64,000 nt of DNA. Source: Novosphingobium mathurense. Lineage in GTDB: Bacteria; Pseudomonadota; Alphaproteobacteria; Sphingomonadales; Sphingomonadaceae. The notes beneath the pieces are model-generated. The model did not search any database and was not told the origin of the DNA. It saw only the letters and a list, made by a program, of their open reading frames with translations. The stretch covers positions 62,001 to 126,000 of the forward strand of contig NZ_FVZE01000002.1 of NCBI RefSeq assembly GCF_900168325.1, in the 5' to 3' direction. The position numbers were made by a program, and so were the translations under genes. Every line of letters begins with the position of its first letter. The stretch's first letter is position 1. This document shows positions 9,456 through 18,662 of the stretch, one piece after another.

Positions 9456-9477
9456 TGTCCTGATCCTCGGATCGACT

Positions 9478-11064
9478 TCAGAAGACGCGGCGGAACGTGT
9501 CCGCGCGGGCAACGCGCCAGGCGTGAGCGTATTGGGTGGAATCGGGATCTTCGACAAGCTGGCCGGGCTTCAGGAAACCGTAGACTTCATCGAGAGGACC
9601 GGCCTTGGCACTGTCGATACGTTGGTACATGTCATGCTGGGTGAGTTCCCAGGGGCTCTCGTACCCCATGGCGACGACGATCTCGCGAAGGGCCCTGAGA
9701 GTCTCGCTCTGGAAGCGTGCGACGCGTTCGGCCTTGTCATCCACTACGAGCCCGCGCTGGCGCCAGGGTACCTGCGTCGCGACACCGGTAGGGCATTCGC
9801 CGGTATGGCACTTCATCGATTGCACGCAGCCGAGTGAGAACATGAAGGCGCGTGCGGCATTGCACCAGTCGGCACCGAGCGCGAAGGAACGGGCCATGCC
9901 GGCTCCGCTATGGACCTTGCCCGAGGCGCCGACGCGGATGCGGTGCTTTAGGTTGGCGCCGACGAGGGCATTGCGCATGAGGATCAAGCCTTCGCGCAGG
10001 GGCATGCCGACGTTGTCGGTCAGTTCCTGCGGCGCCGCCCCGGTTCCGCCTTCTGCGCCATCGACGACAATGAAGTCCGGGGCGATGTCGGTCTCGATCA
10101 TCGCCTTGACGATTGCCATGACTTCGTGCGGCTGGCCGACACAGAGTTTGAAACCGGCAGGCTTCCCACCCGAGAGTTCGCGCAATTGCGCCACCCATTC
10201 GAGCAGTTCGATCGGCGTCGAAAACGTCGAATGACCTGCGGGCGAGATGCAGTCCTCGCCAATCTCCACCTTGCGTGCTTCGGCGATCTCCGGGGTGACC
10301 TTCGCCCCGGGAAGCATGCCGCCGTGTCCGGGCTTGGCGCCCTGGCTCAACTTGATCTCGACCATCTTGACCTGATCGTCCTGAGCCTGTTCGGCGAACA
10401 GGTCAGGATTGAAATTGCCGTCCCTGGTGCGGCAGCCGAAGTAGCCGCTACCCAGTTCCCAGATCAGGTCGCCGCCGTGCTTGCGGTGATAACGGCTGAT
10501 GGAGCCTTCGCCAGTGTCATGGGCGAAGCCGCCAAGCGCCGCGCCCTTGTTGAGCGCTTCGATGGCATTGGCGGACAAGGAGCCGAAGCTCATTGCCGAT
10601 ATGTTGAGCAGGGCGCTGTCATAAGGCTTGGCGCAAGAGTCGGCTCCGATGCGGACATGCCAGCTCTTTGGTGCTTCCTCATTCGGAGCGATCGAGTGGC
10701 CGAGCCATTCGTATTCGTCGGAATAGACGTCGAGCTCGGTCCCCATTGGGTGGGTGGAGATATCGCCCTTGGCCCGTGCATAGACCAGGCTGCGCTCGTC
10801 GATAGTGAAGGGCCTTCCTTCCCGGTCGCTTTCGACGATGTAAGTACGAAGGTAAGGCCGCAGGTCTTCGAACAGCCAGCGGATGCGCGCGATGAGGGGA
10901 TAGTTTCGCCTCAAGGCATGCCGGTTCTGACCGAAGTCCCACAAGGTCAGCAGCAGCACTGGCACCATGACCGCAAGGGCCCAGTGCAGCGGATGAATCA
11001 GCCAGCAGGCGGCCGTGACGACCACGACCGCCAATGGCACGAAATAGCGAGGTGCCAGGTGCAT
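9478..11064 (-). CDS. Membrane-anchored FMN-binding glutamate-synthase-domain protein (GltB2-like)
   Basis: 528 residues. Two N-terminal hydrophobic helices (about residues 9-42) precede a glutamate synthase domain 2 with the FMN-barrel segments HDTGEGSISRYHRKHGGDLIWELGSG (split here from about 180) and VDGAEGGTGAAP. A Cys cluster C-x5-C-x4-C occurs in CVQSMKCHTGECPTG, matching the 3Fe-4S ligand pattern of GltB. It lacks the glutaminase and GXGXG domains of true GltB, so it is a stand-alone synthase-like oxidoreductase of unknown physiological role. Neighbours are a dienelactone hydrolase (upstream, 17 bp) and a quinone reductase (downstream). Confidence 0.85.
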   Translation of the reverse strand: MHLAPRYFVPLAVVVVTAACWLIHPLHWALAVMVPVLLLTLWDFGQNRHALRRNYPLIARIRWLFEDLRPYLRTYIVESDREGRPFTIDERSLVYARAKGDISTHPMGTELDVYSDEYEWLGHSIAPNEEAPKSWHVRIGADSCAKPYDSALLNISAMSFGSLSANAIEALNKGAALGGFAHDTGEGSISRYHRKHGGDLIWELGSGYFGCRTRDGNFNPDLFAEQAQDDQVKMVEIKLSQGAKPGHGGMLPGAKVTPEIAEARKVEIGEDCISPAGHSTFSTPIELLEWVAQLRELSGGKPAGFKLCVGQPHEVMAIVKAMIETDIAPDFIVVDGAEGGTGAAPQELTDNVGMPLREGLILMRNALVGANLKHRIRVGASGKVHSGAGMARSFALGADWCNAARAFMFSLGCVQSMKCHTGECPTGVATQVPWRQRGLVVDDKAERVARFQSETLRALREIVVAMGYESPWELTQHDMYQRIDSAKAGPLDEVYGFLKPGQLVEDPDSTQYAHAWRVARADTFRRVF

Positions 11065-11081
11065 GCCGAGCTGACGCGCGA

Positions 11082-11783
11082 TCAGCCGATATGCGCCGCG
11101 AAAAATGCGACGGTTCGTTCGTCCGCAAGCTTGGCGCCGGCCTCGTCGCGGCGTGAGCCGATCTCGGCAGCGAAGCCGTGGTCGAGGCCTTCATAGTCAT
11201 GGAGGGTGACCTTGGGGTGATCGTCGAGGGCATCGTGGATGGTTTTTTGCGCTTCGGGCGGAACGAAGCCGTCGGCGGTCGGAATGTGCAGCATGAGGGG
11301 GCGGGCGATCGCGTGCTTCTCGTTGAGCATCTGGTCGATCATCACGCCGTAGTAACCGACCGAGGCATCGATGTCCGTGCGCGCGGCGGCCATATAGGCG
11401 ATGCGGCCACCCATGCAGTAGCCTACCAGTCCGACCTTGGGCACGCCCGCTTCGCGGCGGATCCAGTGGATCACCGCCTCGATGTCGCGAATGCCGAGGT
11501 CGAAATCGTGGTTCGACATGTATTGGATGGCCTGCTGGAATTCTTCCGGTTTGTCGGCATCCAGCTCGACCCCCGGCTTCTGGCGCCAGAAGGTGTCGGG
11601 CGCGACAGCGAGATAGCCCTTGCTGGCCCAGCTGTCGGCCTTCTTGCGGATTCCGGCGTCGACGCCGAAGATCTCCTGCTGGACGATGATCGCGCCGCGG
11701 GGTGTGCCCTCGGGCTTGGCCACGTAGGCCGGAATCATGCCGTCGCCGTCGAGTGCGGGAATTTCGGTGTTGGTCGTTGTCAT
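11082..11783 (-). CDS. Dienelactone hydrolase family protein
   Basis: 233-residue cytoplasmic alpha/beta hydrolase. The nucleophile elbow is GYCMGG with Cys123, and Asp171 (TADGFV) and His202 (GLDHGF) complete a Cys-Asp-His triad at the same numbering as classical carboxymethylenebutenolidase. GAGGAGAG precedes the ATG as a good ribosome-binding site. True dienelactone hydrolases act in chlorocatechol degradation, but many paralogues have unknown ester substrates and no catechol genes lie nearby. It is first in a leftward three-gene run with the GltB2-like and quinone-reductase genes. Confidence 0.88.
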   Translation of the reverse strand: MTTTNTEIPALDGDGMIPAYVAKPEGTPRGAIIVQQEIFGVDAGIRKKADSWASKGYLAVAPDTFWRQKPGVELDADKPEEFQQAIQYMSNHDFDLGIRDIEAVIHWIRREAGVPKVGLVGYCMGGRIAYMAAARTDIDASVGYYGVMIDQMLNEKHAIARPLMLHIPTADGFVPPEAQKTIHDALDDHPKVTLHDYEGLDHGFAAEIGSRRDEAGAKLADERTVAFFAAHIG

Positions 11784-11891
11784 GGAGACTCTCCTCGTGG
11801 GCGGTTCTTTGGGAGGAGTTAGGCACGGGCAATGGACTTTGCCAAGCGTATGTGTCAGCTAGGGCAAGTAAATTTCAAGCGGGAGACGCGC

Positions 11892-12161
11892 ATGAAGGTC
11901 AATGTCGAGGTGGAATGCTCCCCCGAAGAGGCGCGGCGTTTCCTGGGTCTTCCAGACGTTACGAAGGCCAACGAAGTCTATGTAGATGCCATCACGAATG
12001 CCATGCAGGGTGTCGGCAGTTTCGATCAGCTCAACGAGATGGCCAAGCAGATCGCTCCCATGGGTCAGTTCGGACTCAAGCTGTTCCAACAGCTGCTTGA
12101 GAGTGGGGCGCAAATGGCGATGAGTGGATCTGGTCAGAACAAGCCGAAGAAGGACGGCTGA
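11892..12161 (+). CDS. DUF6489-family small protein
   Basis: 89 residues, soluble, no signal or membrane segment. It begins MKVNVEVECSPEEARRFLGLPD and ends in a lysine-rich tail. I recognise it as the DUF6489-type small protein found in sphingomonads and some other alphaproteobacteria; no function is known. The ATG at 11892 has GGGAGA eight bases upstream; a longer reading (from 11832) is open but less likely. It sits 44 bp before mnmE on the same strand. The short amphipathic sequence could mediate protein contacts, but nothing more can be said. Confidence 0.75.
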   Translation: MKVNVEVECSPEEARRFLGLPDVTKANEVYVDAITNAMQGVGSFDQLNEMAKQIAPMGQFGLKLFQQLLESGAQMAMSGSGQNKPKKDG

Positions 12162-12205
12162 TCTAGCCTCTTCCCTCGCTCCGCCTGACGGGGCATGGGC
12201 CTTTC

Positions 12206-13483
12206 ATGACCGATACGATTTTTGCGCTTTCGAGTGGTTCGCCGCCGGCGGCCATTGGGGTCCTGCGTGTGAGTGGGCCACAAGCCGGTGAAGCCATTGC
12301 AGCGCTGGCCGGTTCCGTTCCGCCCGCGCGCCGCGCCAGCTATCGCAAGTTGCGCGATGGCGAGGGCGCCATTCTCGATCACGCGCTGGTGCTCTGGTTT
12401 CCCGGGCCGAATACGGCAACCGGCGAAGACCTTGCGGAATTTCATTTGCATGGGGGCAGGGCAGTCGTGACCGCGGTGGAATCCGCACTGTCCCAAATGG
12501 CAAAGTTGCGCCGCGCAACTCCGGGCGAATTTACCCGACGTGCCTTCGCCAATGGCCGAATCGATCTGGCGGAGGCGGAGGGCCTCGCCGACCTGCTTTC
12601 GGCCGAGACGGAGCTGCAGCGCCGGAGTGCGCTGGCCATGGCCGATGGGGCCTTCTCCCGCCAGGTCGAGACCTGGCGCGATCGTGTTCTGGCGGCTTCG
12701 GCTGCCGTCGAGGCGATCCTCGATTTCGGGGACGAAGACGATGTCGCGGACTTGCCCGGGGATTTCCTCGCTGGCCTTGACAGGTTCCACGTGGAACTCA
12801 CCGAATGGCTCAAGCGTCCCCGCGCCGAACGATTGAAGGATGGATTCCGCGTCGTGTTGGCCGGGCCGCCCAATGCCGGCAAGAGCACCTTGTTCAATGC
12901 GCTTGTCGAGGACGAGGCTGCGATCACGGCACCGCTTGCCGGAACGACCCGGGATGTCCTCACGCGTGCGGTCGCCATCGGCGGCGTACCCTTCGTCTTC
13001 GCGGACACTGCCGGACTGCGCGATCAAACCGGAGACGAGATCGAAGCGATCGGTATTGCCCGGGCGCGCGCGGCCCTTGACGGTGCGGATCTCGTTCTCT
13101 GGCTTGGGCCTGAAGGGGAGGGCCCTACCGGTGCGTGGGAGATTGCTGCGCAGTGTGACCGTTCGGATATCGCAGACAAGTACGCCCCGCGTCATCGGGT
13201 CTCTGCCGTAACAGGATCGGGACTGGATGAGATCCGGCGCGACCTGATCGAGACCGCGCGAAGGAGGATGCCTCGGCCCGGTGACGCGGCGCTCAATCGC
13301 CGACAGCATTTGCTCGTCAGCGAGGCGGCGTTGGCCATTGCCGCTGCAGGGCAAGAGAGCGATCCTCTGCTGGTAGCTGAGGCCTTGCGCCTTGCCCGCG
13401 TCGCTTTTGACGGATTGATCGGCCGCACTACGACCGAGGACATGCTCGATGCGCTGTTCGGACGTTTCTGCATTGGCAAATAG
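12206..13483 (+). CDS. mnmE: tRNA uridine-5-carboxymethylaminomethyl modification GTPase MnmE
   Basis: 425 residues. The N-terminal tetrahydrofolate-binding domain (about 1-115) and helical domain carry an embedded G domain with G1 GPPNAGKST and G3 DTAGLRD. The protein ends in FCIGK, the catalytic C-terminal CxGK motif. With MnmG it modifies the wobble uridine of several tRNAs. The G4 position reads AQCD instead of NKxD, which is unusual. It leads the rightward mnmE-mnmG-rsmG-parA-parB run, and a parS-like palindrome lies inside its coding sequence at 12783. Confidence 0.94.
   Translation: MTDTIFALSSGSPPAAIGVLRVSGPQAGEAIAALAGSVPPARRASYRKLRDGEGAILDHALVLWFPGPNTATGEDLAEFHLHGGRAVVTAVESALSQMAKLRRATPGEFTRRAFANGRIDLAEAEGLADLLSAETELQRRSALAMADGAFSRQVETWRDRVLAASAAVEAILDFGDEDDVADLPGDFLAGLDRFHVELTEWLKRPRAERLKDGFRVVLAGPPNAGKSTLFNALVEDEAAITAPLAGTTRDVLTRAVAIGGVPFVFADTAGLRDQTGDEIEAIGIARARAALDGADLVLWLGPEGEGPTGAWEIAAQCDRSDIADKYAPRHRVSAVTGSGLDEIRRDLIETARRRMPRPGDAALNRRQHLLVSEAALAIAAAGQESDPLLVAEALRLARVAFDGLIGRTTTEDMLDALFGRFCIGK
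12783..12798. promoter_or_regulatory. parS: parS-like ParB site inside mnmE
   Basis: A 14-bp perfect palindrome, GTTCCACGTGGAAC, at 12784-12797 is flanked by G and T instead of the consensus T and A. It differs from the classical 16-bp parS only at the two outer bases. It lies in coding sequence, as parS sites often do, and belongs to the cluster near parAB. Confidence 0.7.
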
Positions 13484-13487
13484 CCCA

Positions 13488-13503
13488 TGTTTCACGTGAA
13501 ACA
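13488..13503. promoter_or_regulatory. parS: parS centromere site (mnmE-mnmG gap)
   Basis: Perfect 16-bp palindrome TGTTTCACGTGAAACA, identical to the classical chromosomal parS consensus, a few bases after the mnmE stop. Such sites load ParB for chromosome segregation. The 13484-13551 gap between mnmE and mnmG contains nothing else obvious. Confidence 0.93.
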
Positions 13504-13551
13504 GTGCAAGTCGCTTTGACGCGAATCCCGCATTCGAGTAAGCGCATCGCC

Positions 13552-15399
13552 ATGCGTGCATTCGATGTGATTGTGATTGGCGGCGGCCATGCCGGCTGCG
13601 AGGCGGCTGCCGTTGCCGCGCGCATGGGCGCGCGCGTTGCGCTCGTCAGTTTCGATCTCGACGCTGTCGGTGCAATGAGCTGCAACCCGGCGATCGGTGG
13701 GTTGGGCAAGGGCCACCTCGTGCGCGAAGTCGATGCCTTCGATGGTCTGATTGCGCGCGCAGCCGATGCAGCAGCCATCCACTATCGTATGCTCAATCGA
13801 TCAAAGGGCAGCGCGGTGCAAGGGCCGCGGATCCAGGCTGATCGTCGCCTTTTCAAAGCAGCGATTCATCGTCTGCTTGGAGAGCAGGGTGATCTGGCTC
13901 TGGTCGCCGGCGAAGCAGCGGCGCTGGTCTTCGATGGTGAGCGTGTGGTCGGCATCGAGCTTGCCGATGGTGAGCGACTGATGGCTCGCGCCGTCATTCT
14001 GTGCACTGGCACCTTTCTCGGCGGGACCTTGTTCCGCGGAGAGGAACGGATCGTCGGGGGTCGGATCGGAGAAGCATCGGCCCAGAAGCTGGCCGTGCAG
14101 ATGCGTGAGGCTGACTTGCCGATGGCCCGGCTCAAGACCGGGACGCCGCCGCGGCTCGATGGCCGCACGATCGATTGGTCTCGTCTGGATGAGCAGCCAT
14201 CGGATGGCGAGTTCTGGACGATGTCGGCAATGGGGGATCGGCGTCTTAATCCTCAGGTGTTCTGCGCTATCACCCGGACCAATGTGCGCAGTCACGATGT
14301 CATTCGCGAAAATCTCCATCGCTCACCGTTGTTCTCGGGGGCGATCGGGGCCTTGGGTCCGCGCTACTGTCCGTCGATCGAGGACAAGATTCACCGCTTC
14401 GCAGATCGCGATGGTCATCAGATCTTCCTCGAACCGGAAGGGTTGGGGACTCACCTTGTCTATCCCAACGGGATCAGCACCTCGCTTCCGGCCGAAGTGC
14501 AGCTTGAGATGCTCCGCACGATGGAAGGTCTTGAGACGGTCGAGATGGTCGTGCCCGGCTATGCCGTCGAGTACGATCACATCGATCCGCGTGCCTTGCG
14601 TTCAAGTCTGGAGCTGCGCGACATGCCCGGGCTCTACTGTGCAGGCCAGATCAATGGAACGACGGGTTATGAGGAAGCGGCCGCCCAGGGGCTCGTGGCA
14701 GGTATGCATGCCGCTGCCGTTGTCCTGGATCGGGAAGCGCCGGGGCTCGATCGTGCCAACAGCTACTTGGCGGTGATGATCGACGACCTGACCCTCCACG
14801 GGGTCAGCGAACCTTACCGGATGCTTACCGCGCGCGCGGAGTATCGCTTGCGCCTGCGGGCGAACAATGCCTCGACCCGCCTGACGCCGCTCGGTCTTGC
14901 CGTCGGTGCGATCGGTGAGTTGCGGCGCGACTGGTTCGCGCGGCGCGCGGAGGCGAGGGCGGCCCTCAACGACGCCATGGACCAGAAGCCCTCGGCTTCG
15001 GAACTCGTGGCTGCGGGCCTGCCGGTTCGCAGCGATGCCGGGCGCATGCCGATCCGGGAGTGGCTGCGCTTCGATGGCGTGGAGATGACCGGACTGTCCG
15101 ACTGGGTCGATCCCGCGCTGCTGGACGACCTGTCGCTTCTTGAGGAAGTCACCGAGGATGCGGCCTATGCCCCGTATCTCGAACGGCAAGAGCGCGAACT
15201 GCGCGAGCTGCGGGCAAGCGATGCCCTGCCGCTGCCCGAAGATTTTCCTTATGCTGAAATTCCGGGGCTATCCCGCGAGATGGTCGAGCGCCTGACGCGT
15301 GCCCGTCCAGAGAGCTTGGCCGCGGCTGGACGCATACCTGGAATTACCCCTGCAGCACTGGCTGCTCTGCTTGTTCATGCCCGTCGGGAGGCTGCTTGA
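13552..15399 (+). CDS. mnmG: tRNA uridine-5-carboxymethylaminomethyl modification enzyme MnmG (GidA)
   Basis: 615 residues. The FAD-binding motif [10 protein letters not shown] is near the N-terminus, followed by the family signature [20 protein letters not shown] and GTFLGG. MnmG supplies the FAD-dependent half of the MnmEG wobble-uridine modification complex. The ATG at 13552 starts [15 protein letters not shown]; an upstream in-frame GTG at 13504 directly abuts the parS site and is unlikely. Its stop overlaps the TTG start of rsmG by 4 bp, so expression of the two is coupled. Confidence 0.95.
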   Translation: MRAFDVIVIGGGHAGCEAAAVAARMGARVALVSFDLDAVGAMSCNPAIGGLGKGHLVREVDAFDGLIARAADAAAIHYRMLNRSKGSAVQGPRIQADRRLFKAAIHRLLGEQGDLALVAGEAAALVFDGERVVGIELADGERLMARAVILCTGTFLGGTLFRGEERIVGGRIGEASAQKLAVQMREADLPMARLKTGTPPRLDGRTIDWSRLDEQPSDGEFWTMSAMGDRRLNPQVFCAITRTNVRSHDVIRENLHRSPLFSGAIGALGPRYCPSIEDKIHRFADRDGHQIFLEPEGLGTHLVYPNGISTSLPAEVQLEMLRTMEGLETVEMVVPGYAVEYDHIDPRALRSSLELRDMPGLYCAGQINGTTGYEEAAAQGLVAGMHAAAVVLDREAPGLDRANSYLAVMIDDLTLHGVSEPYRMLTARAEYRLRLRANNASTRLTPLGLAVGAIGELRRDWFARRAEARAALNDAMDQKPSASELVAAGLPVRSDAGRMPIREWLRFDGVEMTGLSDWVDPALLDDLSLLEEVTEDAAYAPYLERQERELRELRASDALPLPEDFPYAEIPGLSREMVERLTRARPESLAAAGRIPGITPAALAALLVHARREAA

Positions 15400-16037
15400 T
15401 TACCACGGAAGACGAAGCGCGCGCGTGGTTGCGTGCGCTGCCCGAGTGCGACGAAGCGGCGATGGCCCGGCTCGAGAAGCTGGTCGAGATGCTCGCGGAG
15501 GAGAACCAGCGACAGAACCTCGTTTCGGCGGCCAGTCTCGATCATGTCTGGTTGCGGCATATTGTCGATAGCGCGCAGTTGCTGCCGCATGTTCCACGTG
15601 GAACATCGCTGCCATGGATGGACCTGGGAACAGGTGCGGGTTTCCCCGGTCTCGTCATCGCTGCCCTGCGACCTGAGCTTGAAGTGCTGATGGTCGAATC
15701 GCGGGCGCGCCGAATCGAGTGGCTCGATCGTGCGCGAATCGCGATGGGTCTGGAGCGCGCACGCATCGTCGGTCAGCGCCTCGAAATGGTCGAGACATGT
15801 CAGGTCGGTGTCATTTCCGCGCGTGCATTCGCACCGTTGGACCGACTTCTGACATTATCCGCGCGATTTTCCACAAGTGACACGATCTGGCTGTTGCCCA
15901 AAGGGCGGTCTGCACAGCAAGAATTGGATGACCTTCGCAAGTGGCGGCATGTGTTCCACGTGGAACAGTCTCTTACGGACCCGCAGGCGGGCATTATTGT
16001 CGGAAATTTGGCCGGCAGGAAGGGTAAGACCAAGTGA
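15396..16037 (+). CDS. rsmG: 16S rRNA (guanine527-N7)-methyltransferase RsmG (GidB)
   Basis: 213 residues. The SAM-binding motif is [13 protein letters not shown], preceded by the family-typical [22 protein letters not shown]. It methylates G527 of 16S rRNA; loss gives low-level streptomycin resistance in other bacteria. It starts at TTG 15396, overlapping the mnmG stop, and its stop overlaps the parA GTG start. Two perfect parS palindromes (15590 and 15952) lie inside its coding sequence and are translated as ordinary residues (HVPRGTS, VFHVEQS). Confidence 0.94.
   Translation: MITTEDEARAWLRALPECDEAAMARLEKLVEMLAEENQRQNLVSAASLDHVWLRHIVDSAQLLPHVPRGTSLPWMDLGTGAGFPGLVIAALRPELEVLMVESRARRIEWLDRARIAMGLERARIVGQRLEMVETCQVGVISARAFAPLDRLLTLSARFSTSDTIWLLPKGRSAQQELDDLRKWRHVFHVEQSLTDPQAGIIVGNLAGRKGKTK
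15590..15605. promoter_or_regulatory. parS: parS centromere site inside rsmG (first)
   Basis: Perfect 16-bp palindrome TGTTCCACGTGGAACA, a classical parS variant, within rsmG and about 0.4 kb before parA. Confidence 0.93.
15952..15967. promoter_or_regulatory. parS: parS centromere site inside rsmG (second)
   Basis: A second perfect TGTTCCACGTGGAACA, 67 bp before the parA start and 362 bp from the previous site. It could also let ParB occupy the parAB upstream region. Confidence 0.93.
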
Positions 16038-16810
16038 TCCGTATCGCGATTGCCAACCAGAAGGGCGGCGTCGGCAAGACGACCACAGCGATCAATGTGT
16101 CGACTGCGCTGGCGGCCACGGGCTGGAAGACCCTGCTTATCGACCTCGATCCGCAGGGTAATGCATCGACCGGTGTCGGCATTTCAGCATCCGAACGGGA
16201 CGCATCGACTTATGATGTGCTGGTCGACAAGGCCCCGGTTGAAAATTGCGTCATTCCCACGCGTATTCCGGGCCTCGATCTCTTGCCCGCGACGGTCGAT
16301 CTGTCGGGTGCCGAAGTCGAGTTGGTCGGCGCCGAGGATCGCGCTCACCGCCTCCAGCACGCGCTGCGCAAGGATATCGGCTACGACGTCTGCCTTATCG
16401 ACTGCCCGCCCTCGCTGGGGCTGCTGACGCTCAATGCGTTGACGGCGGCCGATACCCTGCTGGTTCCCCTGCAGTGCGAATTCTTTGCGCTCGAAGGCTT
16501 GAGCCAGTTGCTCCAGACGGTTGAGCGGGTTCAGCAGCGTTTCAATCCCGATCTCGGGATCATCGGCATTGCCCTGACCATGTTCGACCGCCGCAATCGC
16601 CTCACCGAGCAGGTCTCCGACGACGTGCGTTCTTGCCTTGGTCAACTGGTGTTCGAGACGACGATCCCGCGAAATGTCCGTCTGTCTGAAGCGCCCAGCC
16701 ATGGCGTTCCTGCCCTGATTTACGATCACGCCTGTGCCGGCAGTCGGGCCTACATGGCGCTGGCCCGGGAACTGATCACCCGACTGCCCGAGAAGAGGAA
16801 AGCGGCATGA
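16034..16810 (+). CDS. parA: Chromosome partitioning ATPase ParA
   Basis: 258 residues. The deviant Walker A KGGVGKTTT is at residues 10-18, Walker A' is IDLDPQGNAST, and Walker B is CLIDCPPSLG. This is the short chromosomal (type Ia-like, Soj) ParA without an N-terminal HTH. ATP-bound dimers coat DNA non-specifically and relay ParB-parS complexes poleward. The GTG at 16034 overlaps the rsmG stop, and the stop overlaps the parB ATG by 4 bp, giving a tightly coupled rsmG-parA-parB unit. Confidence 0.96.
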   Translation: MIRIAIANQKGGVGKTTTAINVSTALAATGWKTLLIDLDPQGNASTGVGISASERDASTYDVLVDKAPVENCVIPTRIPGLDLLPATVDLSGAEVELVGAEDRAHRLQHALRKDIGYDVCLIDCPPSLGLLTLNALTAADTLLVPLQCEFFALEGLSQLLQTVERVQQRFNPDLGIIGIALTMFDRRNRLTEQVSDDVRSCLGQLVFETTIPRNVRLSEAPSHGVPALIYDHACAGSRAYMALARELITRLPEKRKAA

Positions 16811-17793
16811 GCGAAGAATCTGTTGTCCGTATGAGCGTTCCCCAGGGATTGAGCTCCGTCGGAGCCAAGCCGGTGAAGCAGAAGCCGAAGGGGCTTGGCC
16901 GCGGTCTGGGCGCCTTGCTGGGCGAAACGCGCCGCGAGGAACCGCTGGCGCATCCGGATGAAGCGGGCGGTTCTGCTGTGGACACGCCGCGCGTCGGGGG
17001 CCTCGCCACGCTCTCGATTTCCGATATCATTCCGCATCCGGATCAGCCGCGCCGCATCTTCGAGGAAGAAGCGCTGGAGGAACTGGCTGCGTCGATCGCC
17101 CAGCGCGGGGTGATCCAACCGATCATCGTGCGGCCGATGGACAACGGCCGTTACCAGCTCGTTGCCGGTGAACGTCGCTGGCGTGCGGCGCAGAAGGCGC
17201 AACTGCACGAAATCCCGGCGCTGATTCGCGATCTGACCGAGCGCGAAGTCATGGCCTTGGCCCTGATCGAAAACCTCCAGCGCGAGGATCTGAATCCGAT
17301 CGAAGAGGCACGTGCCTACAATCGCCTGTCCGAGATGGAAGGCATGACACAGGCCGAGATCGCCCGCATGGTCGACAAGAGCCGCAGCCATGTCGCCAAC
17401 TTCCAGCGTTTGCTCGCACTGCCGGACGATGTGATCGTCATGGTCGAGAAGGGTGATCTGTCGATGGGTCACGCGCGTGCCCTGATCGGATGCGAAGGTG
17501 CTGCCGAGATTGCAGAGGCAGCGATTGCCAAGCAGATGTCGGTGCGCGAAGTCGAAAAGCTGGTGCGCAAGAAGGCTCGCGGCGATGCGGCACCGCGCCG
17601 GGTCCGCACTGCCCGCAGCGCTTCGGAAGATGCCGACATTGCTGCCGTGCAGAATCATCTCGAGGAATTCCTCGGTCTGCCGGTGAAAATCAACGCCGAT
17701 GCCGATCCCAAGTCGGGCACGGTGACGATCAAGTATGCAACGCTCGATCAGCTCGATCTGATTTGCCAGCGTTTGACCGGCGGTTCGATCTGA
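16807..17793 (+). CDS. parB: Chromosome partitioning CTPase ParB
   Basis: 328 residues. A basic N-terminal tail with the ParA-stimulating region (KGLGRGLGALLGE) precedes the ParB/Srx CTP-binding domain with GERRWRAAQKA. The HTH reads MTQAEIARMVDKSRSHVANFQRLL (split here at its helices), and a C-terminal dimerisation segment follows. It binds parS, slides as a CTP clamp and recruits SMC and ParA. Four parS or parS-like sites lie within 5 kb upstream. An intrinsic terminator follows at 17863. Confidence 0.96.
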   Translation: MSEESVVRMSVPQGLSSVGAKPVKQKPKGLGRGLGALLGETRREEPLAHPDEAGGSAVDTPRVGGLATLSISDIIPHPDQPRRIFEEEALEELAASIAQRGVIQPIIVRPMDNGRYQLVAGERRWRAAQKAQLHEIPALIRDLTEREVMALALIENLQREDLNPIEEARAYNRLSEMEGMTQAEIARMVDKSRSHVANFQRLLALPDDVIVMVEKGDLSMGHARALIGCEGAAEIAEAAIAKQMSVREVEKLVRKKARGDAAPRRVRTARSASEDADIAAVQNHLEEFLGLPVKINADADPKSGTVTIKYATLDQLDLICQRLTGGSI

Positions 17794-17862
17794 CGGTCTT
17801 GCTGCCGGCCGTGGCAGGCCGTGCTTTGTTGTAATTAAGTTCCTGAATTTATTAAGAACCAT

Positions 17863-17898
17863 GCGGGATCGGATTGTGTATCCGGTCCCGCCTTTTTC
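17863..17898. terminator. Bidirectional intrinsic terminator after parB
   Basis: A 12-bp stem, GCGGGATCGGAT / ATCCGGTCCCGC (one mismatch or wobble), with a short loop is followed by CTTTTTC. It lies between the convergent parB and glycine-zipper genes and can serve both, though the T-run favours the plus strand. Confidence 0.8.
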
Positions 17899-17910
17899 TC
17901 GTGCCTTCAG

Positions 17911-18537
17911 TTACTTGATCGGAACGCGCTTGTCGGGAACGATCTTGATGCGCTTATCTGGGGCATGACGCGGGATATACCGCTTCCGGGGCGCGGGGCG
18001 CTCCGGCACGTCTTCATAGACATATTCGATCGTCTCGGTGCATTCCGGTTCCGGCCGGGACATCGGTGCGACATAAGTTGCCGGCCCATAGCCGTAGCCG
18101 GGTGAATAGTTAGCGCTCCGGGTATACCAGGCGTAGTAGTCGTCGAGGTAGGCTTCGCATTCGTCCCGGTAGCGGCCTGCATCTTCCGCCTTGTCGATTG
18201 CGGCTCCGACAGCGGCGCCAACCACTGCACCGGCGATTGTCCCGACGGTCCGGTTGCCGCTCCCCGCAATGCGATTGCCGGCCAGACCGCCGACCGCACC
18301 GCCGATCAGCGCGCCGCCCACGCCGGAATCCCGGCGCGATACCCGGCTGCGGCAATCGGCTAGCCAGGCATCGCGTGCGGCTGGATCGAATGCGTATCGC
18401 GGCCCGTCCGGACGGGCATGATGCATCGGAGCTGCCTCGGGCATGCCGTGGTCGTACACATCGTCAGGCTGGGCGAGGGCAGGTTGAACGGAAAGTATCA
18501 GTGCCGTGCCAACGGCAGCAAGGAAATGCAGACGCAT
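17911..18537 (-). CDS. Exported glycine-zipper (2TM) protein
   Basis: 208 residues. A Sec signal peptide with cleavage after about residue 22 (VQPALA-QPDD) precedes a His/Pro-rich segment and a glycine-zipper hairpin, GGALIGGAVGGLAGNRIAG...GAVVGAAVGAAID (about residues 73-112). A Tyr/Pro-rich C-terminus ends in basic KRIKIVPDKRVPIK. Such 2TM glycine zippers occur in outer-membrane-associated proteins of the Rickettsia 17-kDa antigen type. There is no lipobox Cys, so a soluble or membrane-inserting periplasmic protein is more likely than a lipoprotein. Function unknown. Confidence 0.78.
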   Translation of the reverse strand: MRLHFLAAVGTALILSVQPALAQPDDVYDHGMPEAAPMHHARPDGPRYAFDPAARDAWLADCRSRVSRRDSGVGGALIGGAVGGLAGNRIAGSGNRTVGTIAGAVVGAAVGAAIDKAEDAGRYRDECEAYLDDYYAWYTRSANYSPGYGYGPATYVAPMSRPEPECTETIEYVYEDVPERPAPRKRYIPRHAPDKRIKIVPDKRVPIK

Positions 18538-18662
18538 CGGGATTGCCCTTTCGCGAGGACCGGAGTGTTGGCCCGGTAAGTTAACGCGAAATTTAGCATC
18601 GTATTGCGCGCAAAACCAAGCGCTTGCTCATACCTCCTTCGATGCTGTCCCGTTTCGACGCA

